Source: Klebsiella indica
Lineage (GTDB): Bacteria; Pseudomonadota; Gammaproteobacteria; Enterobacterales; Enterobacteriaceae
DNA length: 64,000 nt
Assembly: GCF_005860775.1 (NCBI RefSeq)
Contig: NZ_VCHQ01000009.1
Location: 62,001-126,000 of the forward strand
Direction of reading: 5' to 3'
Notes under the pieces: generated by a model
What the model saw: only the letters and a program-made list of their open reading frames with translations
The model's database searches: none
What the model was told of the DNA's origin: nothing
Shown: positions 38,584-47,184 of the stretch, one piece after another
Numbering within the stretch: position 1 is the first letter of the stretch
Layout: each line of letters begins with the position of its first letter
Translations under genes and position numbers: made by a program

Positions 38584-39839
38584 GTCAAACAACACGCCAG
38601 CAGGCGGAGATGCAGCAGGCCGCTGCGCGGGTGATGGCCCGCGCCGATGAGCTGGCCGCGATCAGCGAAACAGCGGACGCCCTGACCCGGGTATATCTGT
38701 CGCCGCAGCATCTACAGGCTAATCAGCAGGTGGGGTTGTGGATGGCCCAGGCCGGTATGATCGTCTGGCAGGACAGCGTCGGCAATATTTGCGGGCGCTA
38801 CGAGGGAGAGCGGGAAGGCGCCCCCGCCATTTTGCTGGGATCGCATCTTGACACCGTGCGCAATGCCGGTCGTTACGACGGGATGCTCGGCGTGCTGACG
38901 GCGATTGAAGTGGTGCATCGCCTGCATCAGCAGGGACGGCGTCTGACGAAGGCGATAGAAATTGTCGGTTTTGGCGATGAAGAGGGGACGCGTTTTGGTA
39001 TCACGCTGCTCGGCAGTCGCGGGCTGACCGGTACCTGGCCAGATGGCTGGCTGGCGCAGACCGATGCCGACGGCGTCAGCGTGGGGCAGGCAATGGTGCT
39101 GGCCGGGCTGGATCCGTCGCGCATTCATCTTGCCGCCCGCAGCGTGGAGGAGATTGCCGCCTATCTGGAACTGCATATCGAACAGGGCCCGTGTCTGGAG
39201 CAGGAGGGGCTGGCGCTGGGCGTGGTGGAGGCGATCAACGGCGCGCGTCGCCTGAACTGCTGCTTTACCGGCGAGGCGGGGCACGCGGGGACGGTGCCGA
39301 TGAACCACCGTAAAGATGCGCTGGCGGCGGCGGCAGAGTGGATGGTGCTGACAGAGACCATGACCCGCGAGTACGGGGAGAACCTTGTTGCCACGGTGGG
39401 TACGCTGCGCTGTGCGCCTGGCGCGGTCAACGTTATTCCCGGCGAAGTGACGCTGACCCTCGATATTCGCGGGCCGAACGATCGGCCGCTGGATGCGCTC
39501 CTGACCACGCTGCTGATGCGGGGGGAGGAGATCGCCGCCCGTCGTCAGTTGCGATTCCGCGCGGAAGAGTTTTACCGTATTGCCGCGACCGCCTGCGATA
39601 GCGGATTACAGCAGGTATTAAGCGCGGCGGTGCGCAGGGTTCAGGGGCGGTCGCTGACGCTGCCGAGCGGCGCCGGGCATGATGCCATCGCCATTGCCGA
39701 ACGCTGGCCGTCGGCAATGCTGTTTGTTCGCTGCAAAGGTGGCGTCAGCCATCATCCTGCCGAGTCAGTTACCGTCGACGATGTGGCGCTGGCGATCGAG
39801 GCTTATTTCCTCGCGGTGTCGGAACTGGCGGCGAAATAG
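38580..39839 (+). CDS. hpxK: Allantoate amidohydrolase
   Basis: Releases ammonia and CO2 from allantoate, giving ureidoglycine. 419-residue M20-family metallohydrolase. Metal ligands are visible in GSHLDTVRNAGRYDG, GFGDEEGTRFG, LHIEQGP and the C-terminal SHHPAE. The start at 38580 overlaps the hpxJ stop (ATGA) and gives MSQTTRQQ; the frame's earlier ATG lies inside hpxJ. Last gene of the operon. Confidence 0.93.
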   Translation: MSQTTRQQAEMQQAAARVMARADELAAISETADALTRVYLSPQHLQANQQVGLWMAQAGMIVWQDSVGNICGRYEGEREGAPAILLGSHLDTVRNAGRYDGMLGVLTAIEVVHRLHQQGRRLTKAIEIVGFGDEEGTRFGITLLGSRGLTGTWPDGWLAQTDADGVSVGQAMVLAGLDPSRIHLAARSVEEIAAYLELHIEQGPCLEQEGLALGVVEAINGARRLNCCFTGEAGHAGTVPMNHRKDALAAAAEWMVLTETMTREYGENLVATVGTLRCAPGAVNVIPGEVTLTLDIRGPNDRPLDALLTTLLMRGEEIAARRQLRFRAEEFYRIAATACDSGLQQVLSAAVRRVQGRSLTLPSGAGHDAIAIAERWPSAMLFVRCKGGVSHHPAESVTVDDVALAIEAYFLAVSELAAK

Positions 39840-39840
39840 G

Positions 39841-39898
39841 TTATCCCGCAAGTGCTGGCGGCGGGTATTGTCGGGATAACGCCCTTTTCCGGGGGCGT
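39841..39898 (+). terminator. Hairpins after hpxK
   Basis: TTATCCCG (39841-39848) pairs with CGGGATAA (39872-39879); a second stem ACGCCC/GGGCGT around a short loop follows at 39879-39898. They start directly after the hpxK stop. No long T run, so efficiency is uncertain; read-through into the ATP-grasp operon cannot be excluded. Confidence 0.45.
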
Positions 39899-39964
39899 CC
39901 CGGCATTCGCGGCGTTGGGGGGATCGTCCGCTACCCCGCGGGGTTAGCATCGCGCGAGTCAGTT

Positions 39965-39981
39965 TGCACTATTGTGGTGCA
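39965..39981. promoter_or_regulatory. NtrC-type enhancer of the ATP-grasp/Anbu operon
   Basis: TGCACTATTGTGGTGCA is a near-perfect 17-bp NtrC palindrome (TGCAC-N7-GGTGCA). It lies about 110 bp upstream of a sigma-54 promoter, the same geometry as at hpxF. Confidence 0.75.
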
Positions 39982-40087
39982 TTTCAGGCAAGGAACATGC
40001 CATAAATAAGCAAAGCGTCTGGTTATTATTTATTCAAATATGCAAAAAGGTGTAACGGCATTGCGCCGCGGCGATACGCTGCGTTAC

Positions 40088-40105
40088 CTGGCATAATTAA
40101 TGCTT
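40088..40105 (+). promoter_or_regulatory. Sigma-54 promoter of the ATP-grasp/Anbu operon
   Basis: CTGGCATAATTAATGCTT: TGGCAT, 10 nt between GG and GC, and ATGCT in place of TTGCW. It lies 50-67 nt before the first start codon, behind the NtrC site at 39965-39981. Confidence 0.7.
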
Positions 40106-40154
40106 ATCTCTTAGCGGAATTACCTCAAAATGAGTATAACCGGAGGAGACGGTC

Positions 40155-41594
40155 ATGATAAAAATAACGCTTCCAGACGGGCATTATTATGATGAGATGC
40201 TTACCGCACAGGGAGAGCAGCGCCAGCACTATAACGCCTGGTGGCAATGGTTTCGCAACACCGATCAATTCTCTATCCGGCAGAAAAAAGAGCAGGCTGA
40301 GCTACTCTTTCACCGAATCGGCATCACTTTTAACGTCTACGGTGAGGATGAGGGCACTGAACGACTGATCCCTTTTGACAGCGTGCCGCGCATTATTCCC
40401 GCCACCGAGTGGCAGCGGATCGACCTTGGCATTCGCCAGCGGGTGAAAGCCCTGAATGCTTTCCTTTACGATATCTATCACGACCAGAATATCCTGCGCG
40501 CGGGGCTGATTCCGGCGGAACAGGTGCTGGCCAACGAACAGTATCAGCCCTGTATGCAGGGGATTAATTTACCCAATAACACCTATGCCCATATCACCGG
40601 GGTGGATATGGTACGCAACAGCGACGGCCAGTATTACGTGCTGGAGGACAATTTGCGAACGCCTTCCGGCGTCTCCTATATGCTGGAAAACCGCAAGATG
40701 ATGATGCGGCTGTATCCCGAAATGTTCGAACAGCATCATATTGCGCCGGTAGAGCGTTATCCCAGCTATTTGCTGCAGACCCTGCGCGAAAGTTCGCCGG
40801 TGGATGATCCGTGCGTGGTGGTGATGACGCCGGGACGCTTTAACAGCGCCTATTTTGAGCACAGTTTTCTGGCTCAGCAGATGGGCGTCGAGCTGGTGGA
40901 AAGCGCCGATCTGTTTATTAAAACCGGGGCGGTGTATATGCGTACCACCGAGGGACCGCGGCGCGTGGATGTGATTTACCGGCGTATTGACGATGCGTAT
41001 CTCGATCCGCTGGCCTTTCGCGCCGATTCCATGTTAGGCGTTCCCGGGCTGTTGTCGGTGTATCGCGCCGGGGGCGTGGTGCTGGCCAACGCCATCGGAA
41101 CCGGCGTCGCCGATGATAAATCGATCTATCCCTACGTGCCGGAGATGATCCGCTTCTATCTGGGCGAACAGCCGATCCTGAGTAACATTCCCACCTGGCA
41201 GTGCCGCAAAGAGGACGATCTTCGCTACGTGCTGAGCAACCTTGAACGGATGGTGGTGAAGGAGGTTCACGGCGCCGGGGGCTATGGCATGCTGGTCGGC
41301 CCGCGTTCAACCAAAGAGGAGCGCGAAGTGTTTCGCCAGCGTCTGCTGGCGAACCCGGCCAACTATATTGGCCAGGACACCCTGGCGTTGTCGACTTGTC
41401 CAACGTTTATCGAGGATGGTCTGGCGCCACGCCACATTGATTTACGTCCTTTTGTTCTCTCCGGCCAGGAGATCCGCCTGGTGCCTGGCGGACTCACGCG
41501 CGTGGCGCTAACCGAAGGTTCGCTGGTAGTGAACTCGTCGCAGGGCGGCGGTACTAAGGATACCTGGGTAATGGAGGATGATGCATCATGCTAA
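40155..41594 (+). CDS. Circularly permuted ATP-grasp protein
   Basis: 479-residue protein of the circularly permuted ATP-grasp type (DUF404/DUF407), related to peptide-ligase and glutathionylspermidine-synthase-like ATP-grasps. Landmarks are YEDNLRTPSGVSYMLENR-like sequence near 175 (VLEDNLRTPSGVSYML), VDVIYRRIDD, and KEVHGAGGYGMLVGP. Family knowledge: always found with an alpha-E gene and usually a transglutaminase, and predicted to build or attach peptides; no reaction is proven. GGAGGA precedes the ATG. First gene of the operon; overlaps the next by 7 nt. Confidence 0.88.
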   Translation: MIKITLPDGHYYDEMLTAQGEQRQHYNAWWQWFRNTDQFSIRQKKEQAELLFHRIGITFNVYGEDEGTERLIPFDSVPRIIPATEWQRIDLGIRQRVKALNAFLYDIYHDQNILRAGLIPAEQVLANEQYQPCMQGINLPNNTYAHITGVDMVRNSDGQYYVLEDNLRTPSGVSYMLENRKMMMRLYPEMFEQHHIAPVERYPSYLLQTLRESSPVDDPCVVVMTPGRFNSAYFEHSFLAQQMGVELVESADLFIKTGAVYMRTTEGPRRVDVIYRRIDDAYLDPLAFRADSMLGVPGLLSVYRAGGVVLANAIGTGVADDKSIYPYVPEMIRFYLGEQPILSNIPTWQCRKEDDLRYVLSNLERMVVKEVHGAGGYGMLVGPRSTKEEREVFRQRLLANPANYIGQDTLALSTCPTFIEDGLAPRHIDLRPFVLSGQEIRLVPGGLTRVALTEGSLVVNSSQGGGTKDTWVMEDDASC

Positions 41595-42517
41595 GCCGCA
41601 CAGCGAGTGAACTCTTCTGGATGGCGCGTTATCTTGAGCGCGCGGAAAGCTATGCCCGGGTACTGGATGTGACCTGGAAGCTGTCGATGATCCCCCGCCA
41701 TAGCCAGCAGTCGCGGGATTTGGCCTTACCGCTAAACTTGTCGCTGACCCACGAGTTATTTCAGGCGCGACACGCGCGTTTCACCATGAGCAATCTGCTT
41801 AATTTTTTCGCCCTTGACGGGAACAATCCGTACAGCATTTTTAGCTGCGTCGAAATGGCGTGGAATAATGCCCATGCGGTGCGCGGTAGTCTGTCGGCGG
41901 AAGTGTGGGAAAGTATCAACGCCACGCGTATTGAGCTGCGCAAACTGCGCCAGCAGGGGATCGGCGAACTGGGTAACGACGCTTTTTTCGAATGGGTAAA
42001 AGAGCGGGTACATCTGTTTCGCGGGGCGATCCTCGGCACCCTGCTGCGTAACGACGCATTAAGCTTTATCGGTATCGGTACGCTGATTGAGCGGGCGTCC
42101 GCCACCGCACAACTCCTGTTGATTAAGGATCAGCAGCTGAACAGCGACCCGGACCCGGTGCGTGAGTATTACCGGCTGGATACCCTGCTCAACGCGGTCA
42201 GCGCCCGCGAGGCCTACAACAGTATTTACCGTCAGCCGCTAACCCGTGAGACGGTGATGGAACTGCTGATTTTACGTAATGATGTGCCGAGATCGCTGAG
42301 AGCCAGTATTTCCGACCTGGTCGGGCAACTGGAACAGATTGCCAACGATCGTTCATACCTGCCGCTGCGCCTGGCGCATAAACTCAACGTCGATTTGCGC
42401 TTCAGCACTCGCGACGATCTGGCGCAGGCCGATTTACAGGTTACGCTCAATGGGCTGCTGGCGCGGATTAACGCGCTTTCTGACAGCATCAGACAAACTT
42501 ATCTGGAGGCGTTATGA
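41588..42517 (+). CDS. Alpha-E domain protein (DUF403)
   Basis: 309-residue, all-helical alpha-E (glutamate-rich helical, DUF403) protein, beginning MLSRTASELFWMARYLERAE, the diagnostic N terminus. Function unknown; always partnered with a permuted ATP-grasp protein, so it probably acts in the same complex. It starts inside the ATP-grasp gene and overlaps the transglutaminase gene by 4 nt. Confidence 0.9.
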   Translation: MLSRTASELFWMARYLERAESYARVLDVTWKLSMIPRHSQQSRDLALPLNLSLTHELFQARHARFTMSNLLNFFALDGNNPYSIFSCVEMAWNNAHAVRGSLSAEVWESINATRIELRKLRQQGIGELGNDAFFEWVKERVHLFRGAILGTLLRNDALSFIGIGTLIERASATAQLLLIKDQQLNSDPDPVREYYRLDTLLNAVSAREAYNSIYRQPLTRETVMELLILRNDVPRSLRASISDLVGQLEQIANDRSYLPLRLAHKLNVDLRFSTRDDLAQADLQVTLNGLLARINALSDSIRQTYLEAL

Positions 42518-43329
42518 AACTGGTTATCGATCACCTGACCCGCTACGGCTACGATGAAGAAGTGAAGTTTTCGACCCAGTATCTGCGCCTGACGCCGCGC
42601 AGTAACGGGCGGCAAAAGATCACCTCCTGGACATTAACGCTGCCGGACGGCTCCACGGTTGCCACCACCGATGCGTGGGGCAACATCCTGCATGTGCTGA
42701 CGCTGGATAATCCGCATAAAGAGATTGTTATTCGCGCCAGCGGGATCGTAGATATCGCGGAAGAGGGCGAGGAGATGGGCGCCGAACAACAGGAGCTGCT
42801 GTCGCCGCTGGTCTTTTTACGCAGTACGCCGCTCACCCGTGCTGATGACCAGATTCGCGAATTTGCCCGCCGCTGGTTCCTGCCGGATGCTCAGGAAGAG
42901 AGTCTTAACCGCTTAATGACGGAACTGCTGCTTAGAATGCCTTATTCGCCAGGGGCGACACAGGTCCAGGATTCCGCTGCCGATGCGTTTGCGCGGGCGA
43001 AAGGGGTTTGTCAGGATCACACCCATGTATTCCTCGCCTGCTGTCGCGCGCTGGAGATCCCGGCGCGCTATGTGAGCGGCTATGTCTATAGCGACAACGC
43101 CAGGCACGTCGCCATGCATGCCTGGGCGGAAGTGTGGTTGAACGATCGCTGGCACTCTTTTGATATCACCAATAATACCCGCAATATGAATCAACATTTG
43201 CGGTTGGCGACCGGGCTGGATTATCTTGATGCGTGTCCGGTACGCGGTACCCGTCTTGGGGGCGGGGGAGAAGTGATGTTAACTAACGCTGAAGTGCGCG
43301 AGCATTCGCAACAGGCGCAGCAGCAATAA
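42514..43329 (+). CDS. Transglutaminase-like cysteine peptidase
   Basis: 271 residues: an N-terminal bacterial-transglutaminase N domain, then the transglutaminase core. The Cys-His-Asp triad is visible as GVCQDHTHVF, MHAWAEVWL and WHSFDITN. Such enzymes cut or exchange amide bonds; with ATP-grasp and alpha-E partners, a role in processing a peptide or isopeptide tag is predicted but unproven. Cytosolic, no signal peptide. Translationally coupled to the alpha-E gene. Confidence 0.9.
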   Translation: MKLVIDHLTRYGYDEEVKFSTQYLRLTPRSNGRQKITSWTLTLPDGSTVATTDAWGNILHVLTLDNPHKEIVIRASGIVDIAEEGEEMGAEQQELLSPLVFLRSTPLTRADDQIREFARRWFLPDAQEESLNRLMTELLLRMPYSPGATQVQDSAADAFARAKGVCQDHTHVFLACCRALEIPARYVSGYVYSDNARHVAMHAWAEVWLNDRWHSFDITNNTRNMNQHLRLATGLDYLDACPVRGTRLGGGGEVMLTNAEVREHSQQAQQQ

Positions 43330-43347
43330 CGGCAGGAACAAAGAACG

Positions 43348-44085
43348 ATGACCTACTGTGTGGCCATGTGTTTGTCAGATGGACTGGTATTTGCCTCAGA
43401 CTCCCGCACTAATGCGGGAGTGGACCATATTGCAACATTTAAAAAACTGCACGTTTTCCATCAGGATGGCGAGCGCGTCATGGTGCTGCAATCTGCGGGC
43501 AACCTGGCCACCACCCAGAGCGTGATTAGCCTGCTCAATGCGCGCATTCGCACTCAGCAGGAGCCGAACCTGATGCAGGTCACTTCGTTATACGATGCGG
43601 CGATGTTAATCGGCAAAACGTTACAGGAGGTGATTCAGCGTGACAGCAGCAATCAGCAAAACTGCGGCAATACCAATTTCAACTGCAATCTGCTGCTCGG
43701 TGGACAGATTGCCGGGGAAACGCACCGTCTTTTTCATATCTATCCGGAAGGTAACTTTATCGAGGCGACGCGCGATACGCCCTATTTCCAGATTGGCGAG
43801 AGTAAATACGGCAAGCCGATTATTGACCGGGTACTGACGATGGATACGCCGCTGGAGCAGGCGATGTGCTGCGCGCTGATTTCAATCGATTCAACATTGC
43901 GCAGTAATCTTTCGGTTGGGCTGCCGCTGGATACGCTGCTATACCGTAGCGGCAGCCTGAGCAGCGCCGGACAGCATCGAATAACGGACAGCGATCCTTA
44001 TTTCAATACTATTCGTAAAGCCTGGTCCGAGGGGCTGCTGGGTACGTTTCAGAAACTGCCGCCGTTCACGCCGGGCGGTGACTGA
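43348..44085 (+). CDS. Anbu, proteasome-type protease
   Basis: 245-residue ancestral beta-subunit homologue of the proteasome (Anbu). After removal of Met the protein would begin with Thr1 (TYCVAMCLSDG), followed by Asp17 (ASDSRT) and the Lys32/33 pair, the Ntn-hydrolase active-site pattern of the family. Anbu proteins assemble into open helical rings; substrates are unknown. Fourth gene of the cluster, 18 nt after the transglutaminase gene, and hence probably under the same NtrC/sigma-54 control. Confidence 0.9.
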   Translation: MTYCVAMCLSDGLVFASDSRTNAGVDHIATFKKLHVFHQDGERVMVLQSAGNLATTQSVISLLNARIRTQQEPNLMQVTSLYDAAMLIGKTLQEVIQRDSSNQQNCGNTNFNCNLLLGGQIAGETHRLFHIYPEGNFIEATRDTPYFQIGESKYGKPIIDRVLTMDTPLEQAMCCALISIDSTLRSNLSVGLPLDTLLYRSGSLSSAGQHRITDSDPYFNTIRKAWSEGLLGTFQKLPPFTPGGD

Positions 44086-44171
44086 TATGCCTTGGCCGGC
44101 TTCCGCCAGATGCGTGTCAGGCCCGCGTTCGCTTTGCCTGAGGGTTCGCGCTTTTGCTGAATGCGGATGAA

Positions 44172-45065
44172 TTACGCGGTGGCAGTGCTGCGGGACTTTA
44201 TATGGTGCCAGAAGCGTTCGGCGGACTGGTTGAGTCGTGAACCGGAACGATAGATATAGGCGCCGATCGGCAACGACAGGCTCTTATCCATAATCGCCAG
44301 GCGGCCTTCTTCAAGTTCGCGCTTTATGGAGTATTGCGGGAGCCAGCCAACCCCGTCTCCGTTAAGGATCATGCGTTTTAACAGCTCGCTCATGGATGAA
44401 ACGAAAGTCAGAGAAAAGGTGATCTCAGGTTTGCGGTCAATAACCTGGTTAACCTGCCGTCCCATGTAGCTGTCGTTGGCGTATTTCATCAGCGGCAGCA
44501 CGCCGCGGTGTAAATAAAAAAGCGGCCGGCCATTTTTATCGCAGGGCGAAACGAGATGCAGCGCGGAGTCGAAAATTTTGTGGTTGATAAACGGATAGTT
44601 CATCAACTCTTCGTTATAAAACGACAGAATAAAATCGCTTTTCCCTTCTTTAAGATTGAACACCGCATCGTTGACGTTAATCGATTCAACATGAAATGTT
44701 TTATTCTTTCTGTCGGTATAACCGGCGATAATCTCGGGGAGTAATAAAACAGAAAGCGAAGGTGCTGCATCGATTCTTATTTTTTGGGTTGTGTTGCTTA
44801 ATCCCTTAATACGGCTGATTTGAAAATCCATATCATCAAGCATATTTCGCGCATAGCCGACAAAAATTTTGCCGCGGTTGGTCAACTGTAACGGGTTTGC
44901 CGAGCGGTCAAAGATACTAAAGCCCAGCGAGGCTTCCAGCGCCTGAATGCGCCGACTGAAGGAAGATTGTGAAATATTTCGACTTTTTGCCGCCAGGGTA
45001 AAGCTTCTGGACTCTTCCAGGGCAATCACATCGTAAAGCCATTTTACTTCAAGATTCGCCAGCAC
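44172..45065 (-). CDS. LysR-family regulator divergent from pckA
   Basis: 297 residues with a LysR winged helix (EESRSFTLAAKSRNISQSSF) and effector domain. The start is a GTG at 45065 preceded by GAGGAA. The helix-turn-helix is of the CbbR/CynR-like general type; the effector is unknown. It is divergent from the PEP carboxykinase gene across a 306-bp region with two palindromes, so it is the obvious candidate regulator. Confidence 0.85.
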   Translation of the reverse strand: MLANLEVKWLYDVIALEESRSFTLAAKSRNISQSSFSRRIQALEASLGFSIFDRSANPLQLTNRGKIFVGYARNMLDDMDFQISRIKGLSNTTQKIRIDAAPSLSVLLLPEIIAGYTDRKNKTFHVESINVNDAVFNLKEGKSDFILSFYNEELMNYPFINHKIFDSALHLVSPCDKNGRPLFYLHRGVLPLMKYANDSYMGRQVNQVIDRKPEITFSLTFVSSMSELLKRMILNGDGVGWLPQYSIKRELEEGRLAIMDKSLSLPIGAYIYRSGSRLNQSAERFWHHIKSRSTATA

Positions 45066-45093
45066 CGCTATTCCTCAACATATCATTTAAGGC

Positions 45094-45127
45094 TATGCAA
45101 TTTTAGCATAACGCATAGAAACTATGC
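45094..45127. promoter_or_regulatory. Paired LysR-type operators
   Basis: TATGC-AATTTTA-GCATA (45094-45110), a palindrome with the T-N11-A core of LysR sites, is followed by GCATAG-AAA-CTATGC (45113-45127), a second palindrome with the same TATGC/GCATA arms. They lie 29-62 nt from the LysR start codon. Confidence 0.6.
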
Positions 45128-45177
45128 AATTAACATCAATAACTACAGGTGTTAACATTTTTACCGGAGTTTAGCTT

Positions 45178-45207
45178 ATGACTTATTCTTTAAACGATAT
45201 TTCTTAA
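45178..45207 (+). other. Mini-ORF in the pckA leader
   Basis: ATG followed by eight codons and TAA (MTYSLNDIS) behind TTACCGGAG, in the region after the LysR operators and 165 nt before the pckA start. It could be a leader peptide or the remnant of a displaced gene; the frame after the stop stays open for a further 30 codons. No attenuator is evident. Confidence 0.25.
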
Positions 45208-45371
45208 GTACAGGCGACCCCCTACGCGAGCACGATTTTAAATCGCCGGCCCTGTTTGGCCTGTTTATTTAATGCAATGCGGATTGTTTATTAAAAATAG
45301 TCTGGCGGTGGTAAATAACAGGTTGAATAAGCAAATGCATCTTATCCAGCCAATTGTTTGTCAGGAGTTCC

Positions 45372-47012
45372 ATGTCACATATTGAATCAGTAAAAGCGGC
45401 TCTTCTTGAGCTTGGCATTCAGAATAGCAGCGAGCTGTTTTATAACCCGGATTACGACTTGCTGATTGCGCATGAAACCAGCGCGGAGTTAACCGGTGAG
45501 GCGCGCGGCGTGATGACCGGGTGCGGCGCGGTCGCGGTTGATACCGGCATTTTTACCGGGCGTTCGCCGCGTGACAAATATATTGTCAGAGATGACGTGA
45601 CGCGTGACACCGTGTGGTGGTCTGATGCCGGTCTGGGGCGGAATGATAATAAACCGTTAACGACTGAGATTTGGACCGATCTCAAGGCACGGGTTGCCGG
45701 ACAGCTTAGCGGCAAAAAATTGTATATTGTTGATGCCTGGTGCGGCGCCAGTCCGGCGACTCGCCTGGGGGTGCGTTTCGTGACCGAGGTGGCGTGGCAG
45801 GCGCACTTCGTTAAAAATATGTTTATTGCGCCGAACGCTGAGGAACTGGCTGAATTTACACCGGATTTCGTTGTTCTCAACGGTGCGGGCTGTACCAACG
45901 ATAAATGGCAGGAACAAGGGCTTAACTCCGAGAACTTTGTGGCTTTCAATTTGAGTGAAAATATTCAGTTGATTGGCGGCACCTGGTACGGCGGCGAAAT
46001 GAAGAAAGGGCTGTTTTCGGTGATGAACTATCTGTTGCCGCAGCAGGGGATCGCGTCGATGCACTGCTCGGCGAACCGCGGTGAAGCGGGCGATGTCGCG
46101 CTGTTCTTCGGCCTTTCCGGGACCGGCAAGACCACGCTTTCCACCGACCCGCAGCGACAGCTTATCGGCGATGATGAGCATGGCTGGGACGATGAGGGCG
46201 TGTTCAACTTTGAAGGCGGTTGCTATGCCAAGACCATTAATCTTGAGCCGCAGGCCGAGCCGGAGATCTATCGCGCGATTCGCCGCAATGCGCTGCTGGA
46301 AAATGTGGTAGTCAGAGCGGACGGCAGCGTCGATTACGCCGATGGCAGCAAAACCGAAAACACACGCGTCTCTTATCCTTTATCGCATATTGAGAACATC
46401 GTTAAGCCGGTATCGCGTGCAGGCCATCCGTCGAAGGTGATTTTCCTTGCCGCCGATGCGTTTGGCGTACTGCCGCCGGTTTCTCGCCTGACGACGGAAC
46501 AGATGCAGTACCACTTCCTGTCAGGATTTACCTCTAAACTGGCCGGGACTGAACGCGGTATTACACAACCGACGCCAACGTTTTCAGCCTGTTATGGCGC
46601 CGCGTTTCTGCTGCTGCATCCGACACAGTATGCCAGCGTCCTGGCGGCGAAAATGGCAGAGGTGGGCGCTGAAGCCTGGCTGGTTAACACGGGCTGGAAC
46701 GGTGAAGGCAAACGTCTTTCCTTGCGTGATACACGCAATATCATCAGCGCAATTTTAAACGGCACCACCGGAGAGATGCGCGCAGAGACCGTGCCGGTAT
46801 TTGACTTGTCTATTCCTCAGGCCATTGCGGGCGTGGATAGCGCGCTGCTTGATCCGCGTAGCGGTTGGTCATCTGCCGATAAGTGGCAGGAGAAAGCGGA
46901 GAGTCTGGCACAGTTGTTTATTGACAACTTTAAACAATATACGGATACCGAAGCCGGAGCTCGGTTAGCGTTAGCGGGCCCGACGCCTGCAAAATCAGTC
47001 GTTGCGGCGTAA
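45372..47012 (+). CDS. pckA: ATP-dependent phosphoenolpyruvate carboxykinase
   Basis: Catalyses oxaloacetate + ATP to PEP + CO2 + ADP. 546 residues from the ATG at 45372, which has AGGAG upstream; the open frame reaches 45354 without a ribosome site. Family motifs: [14 protein letters not shown], the substrate loop NDNKPLT, P-loop GLSGTGKTT, kinase motif 2 DDEHGWDD, and [10 protein letters not shown]. It is clearly related to, but diverged from, E. coli PckA, with a longer C-terminal tail. Housekeeping pckA normally lies elsewhere (near ompR-envZ), so this is probably a second copy under LysR control. Confidence 0.92.
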   Translation: MSHIESVKAALLELGIQNSSELFYNPDYDLLIAHETSAELTGEARGVMTGCGAVAVDTGIFTGRSPRDKYIVRDDVTRDTVWWSDAGLGRNDNKPLTTEIWTDLKARVAGQLSGKKLYIVDAWCGASPATRLGVRFVTEVAWQAHFVKNMFIAPNAEELAEFTPDFVVLNGAGCTNDKWQEQGLNSENFVAFNLSENIQLIGGTWYGGEMKKGLFSVMNYLLPQQGIASMHCSANRGEAGDVALFFGLSGTGKTTLSTDPQRQLIGDDEHGWDDEGVFNFEGGCYAKTINLEPQAEPEIYRAIRRNALLENVVVRADGSVDYADGSKTENTRVSYPLSHIENIVKPVSRAGHPSKVIFLAADAFGVLPPVSRLTTEQMQYHFLSGFTSKLAGTERGITQPTPTFSACYGAAFLLLHPTQYASVLAAKMAEVGAEAWLVNTGWNGEGKRLSLRDTRNIISAILNGTTGEMRAETVPVFDLSIPQAIAGVDSALLDPRSGWSSADKWQEKAESLAQLFIDNFKQYTDTEAGARLALAGPTPAKSVVAA

Positions 47013-47043
47013 TTAATATTATCGTCGGAAGCGTCAGAGCGTC

Positions 47044-47069
47044 ACCCGGACAGCGTCCGGGTTTTTCTT
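47044..47069 (+). terminator. pckA terminator
   Basis: ACCCGGAC/GTCCGGGT with loop AGC followed by TTTTCTT, 31 nt after the stop codon. Confidence 0.85.
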
Positions 47070-47149
47070 AATAAAAAACCGTTATCACACCATTTTGCCC
47101 GTCTGCGAGGGCGGTGTCGGCGTGCGTCGGCAAAATAGACGCGGTAACA

Positions 47150-47178
47150 GGGGCAGGATCTGTGGCCATTCCTGCCCC
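47150..47178. terminator. Hairpin after the PTS IIA gene
   Basis: GGGGCAGGA/TCCTGCCCC perfect 9-bp stem with an 11-nt loop just beyond the IIA stop codon on the minus strand. No T run follows; possible 3'-end structure of the IIA/sugar-porter operon. Confidence 0.5.
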
Positions 47179-47184
47179 GAGCGA

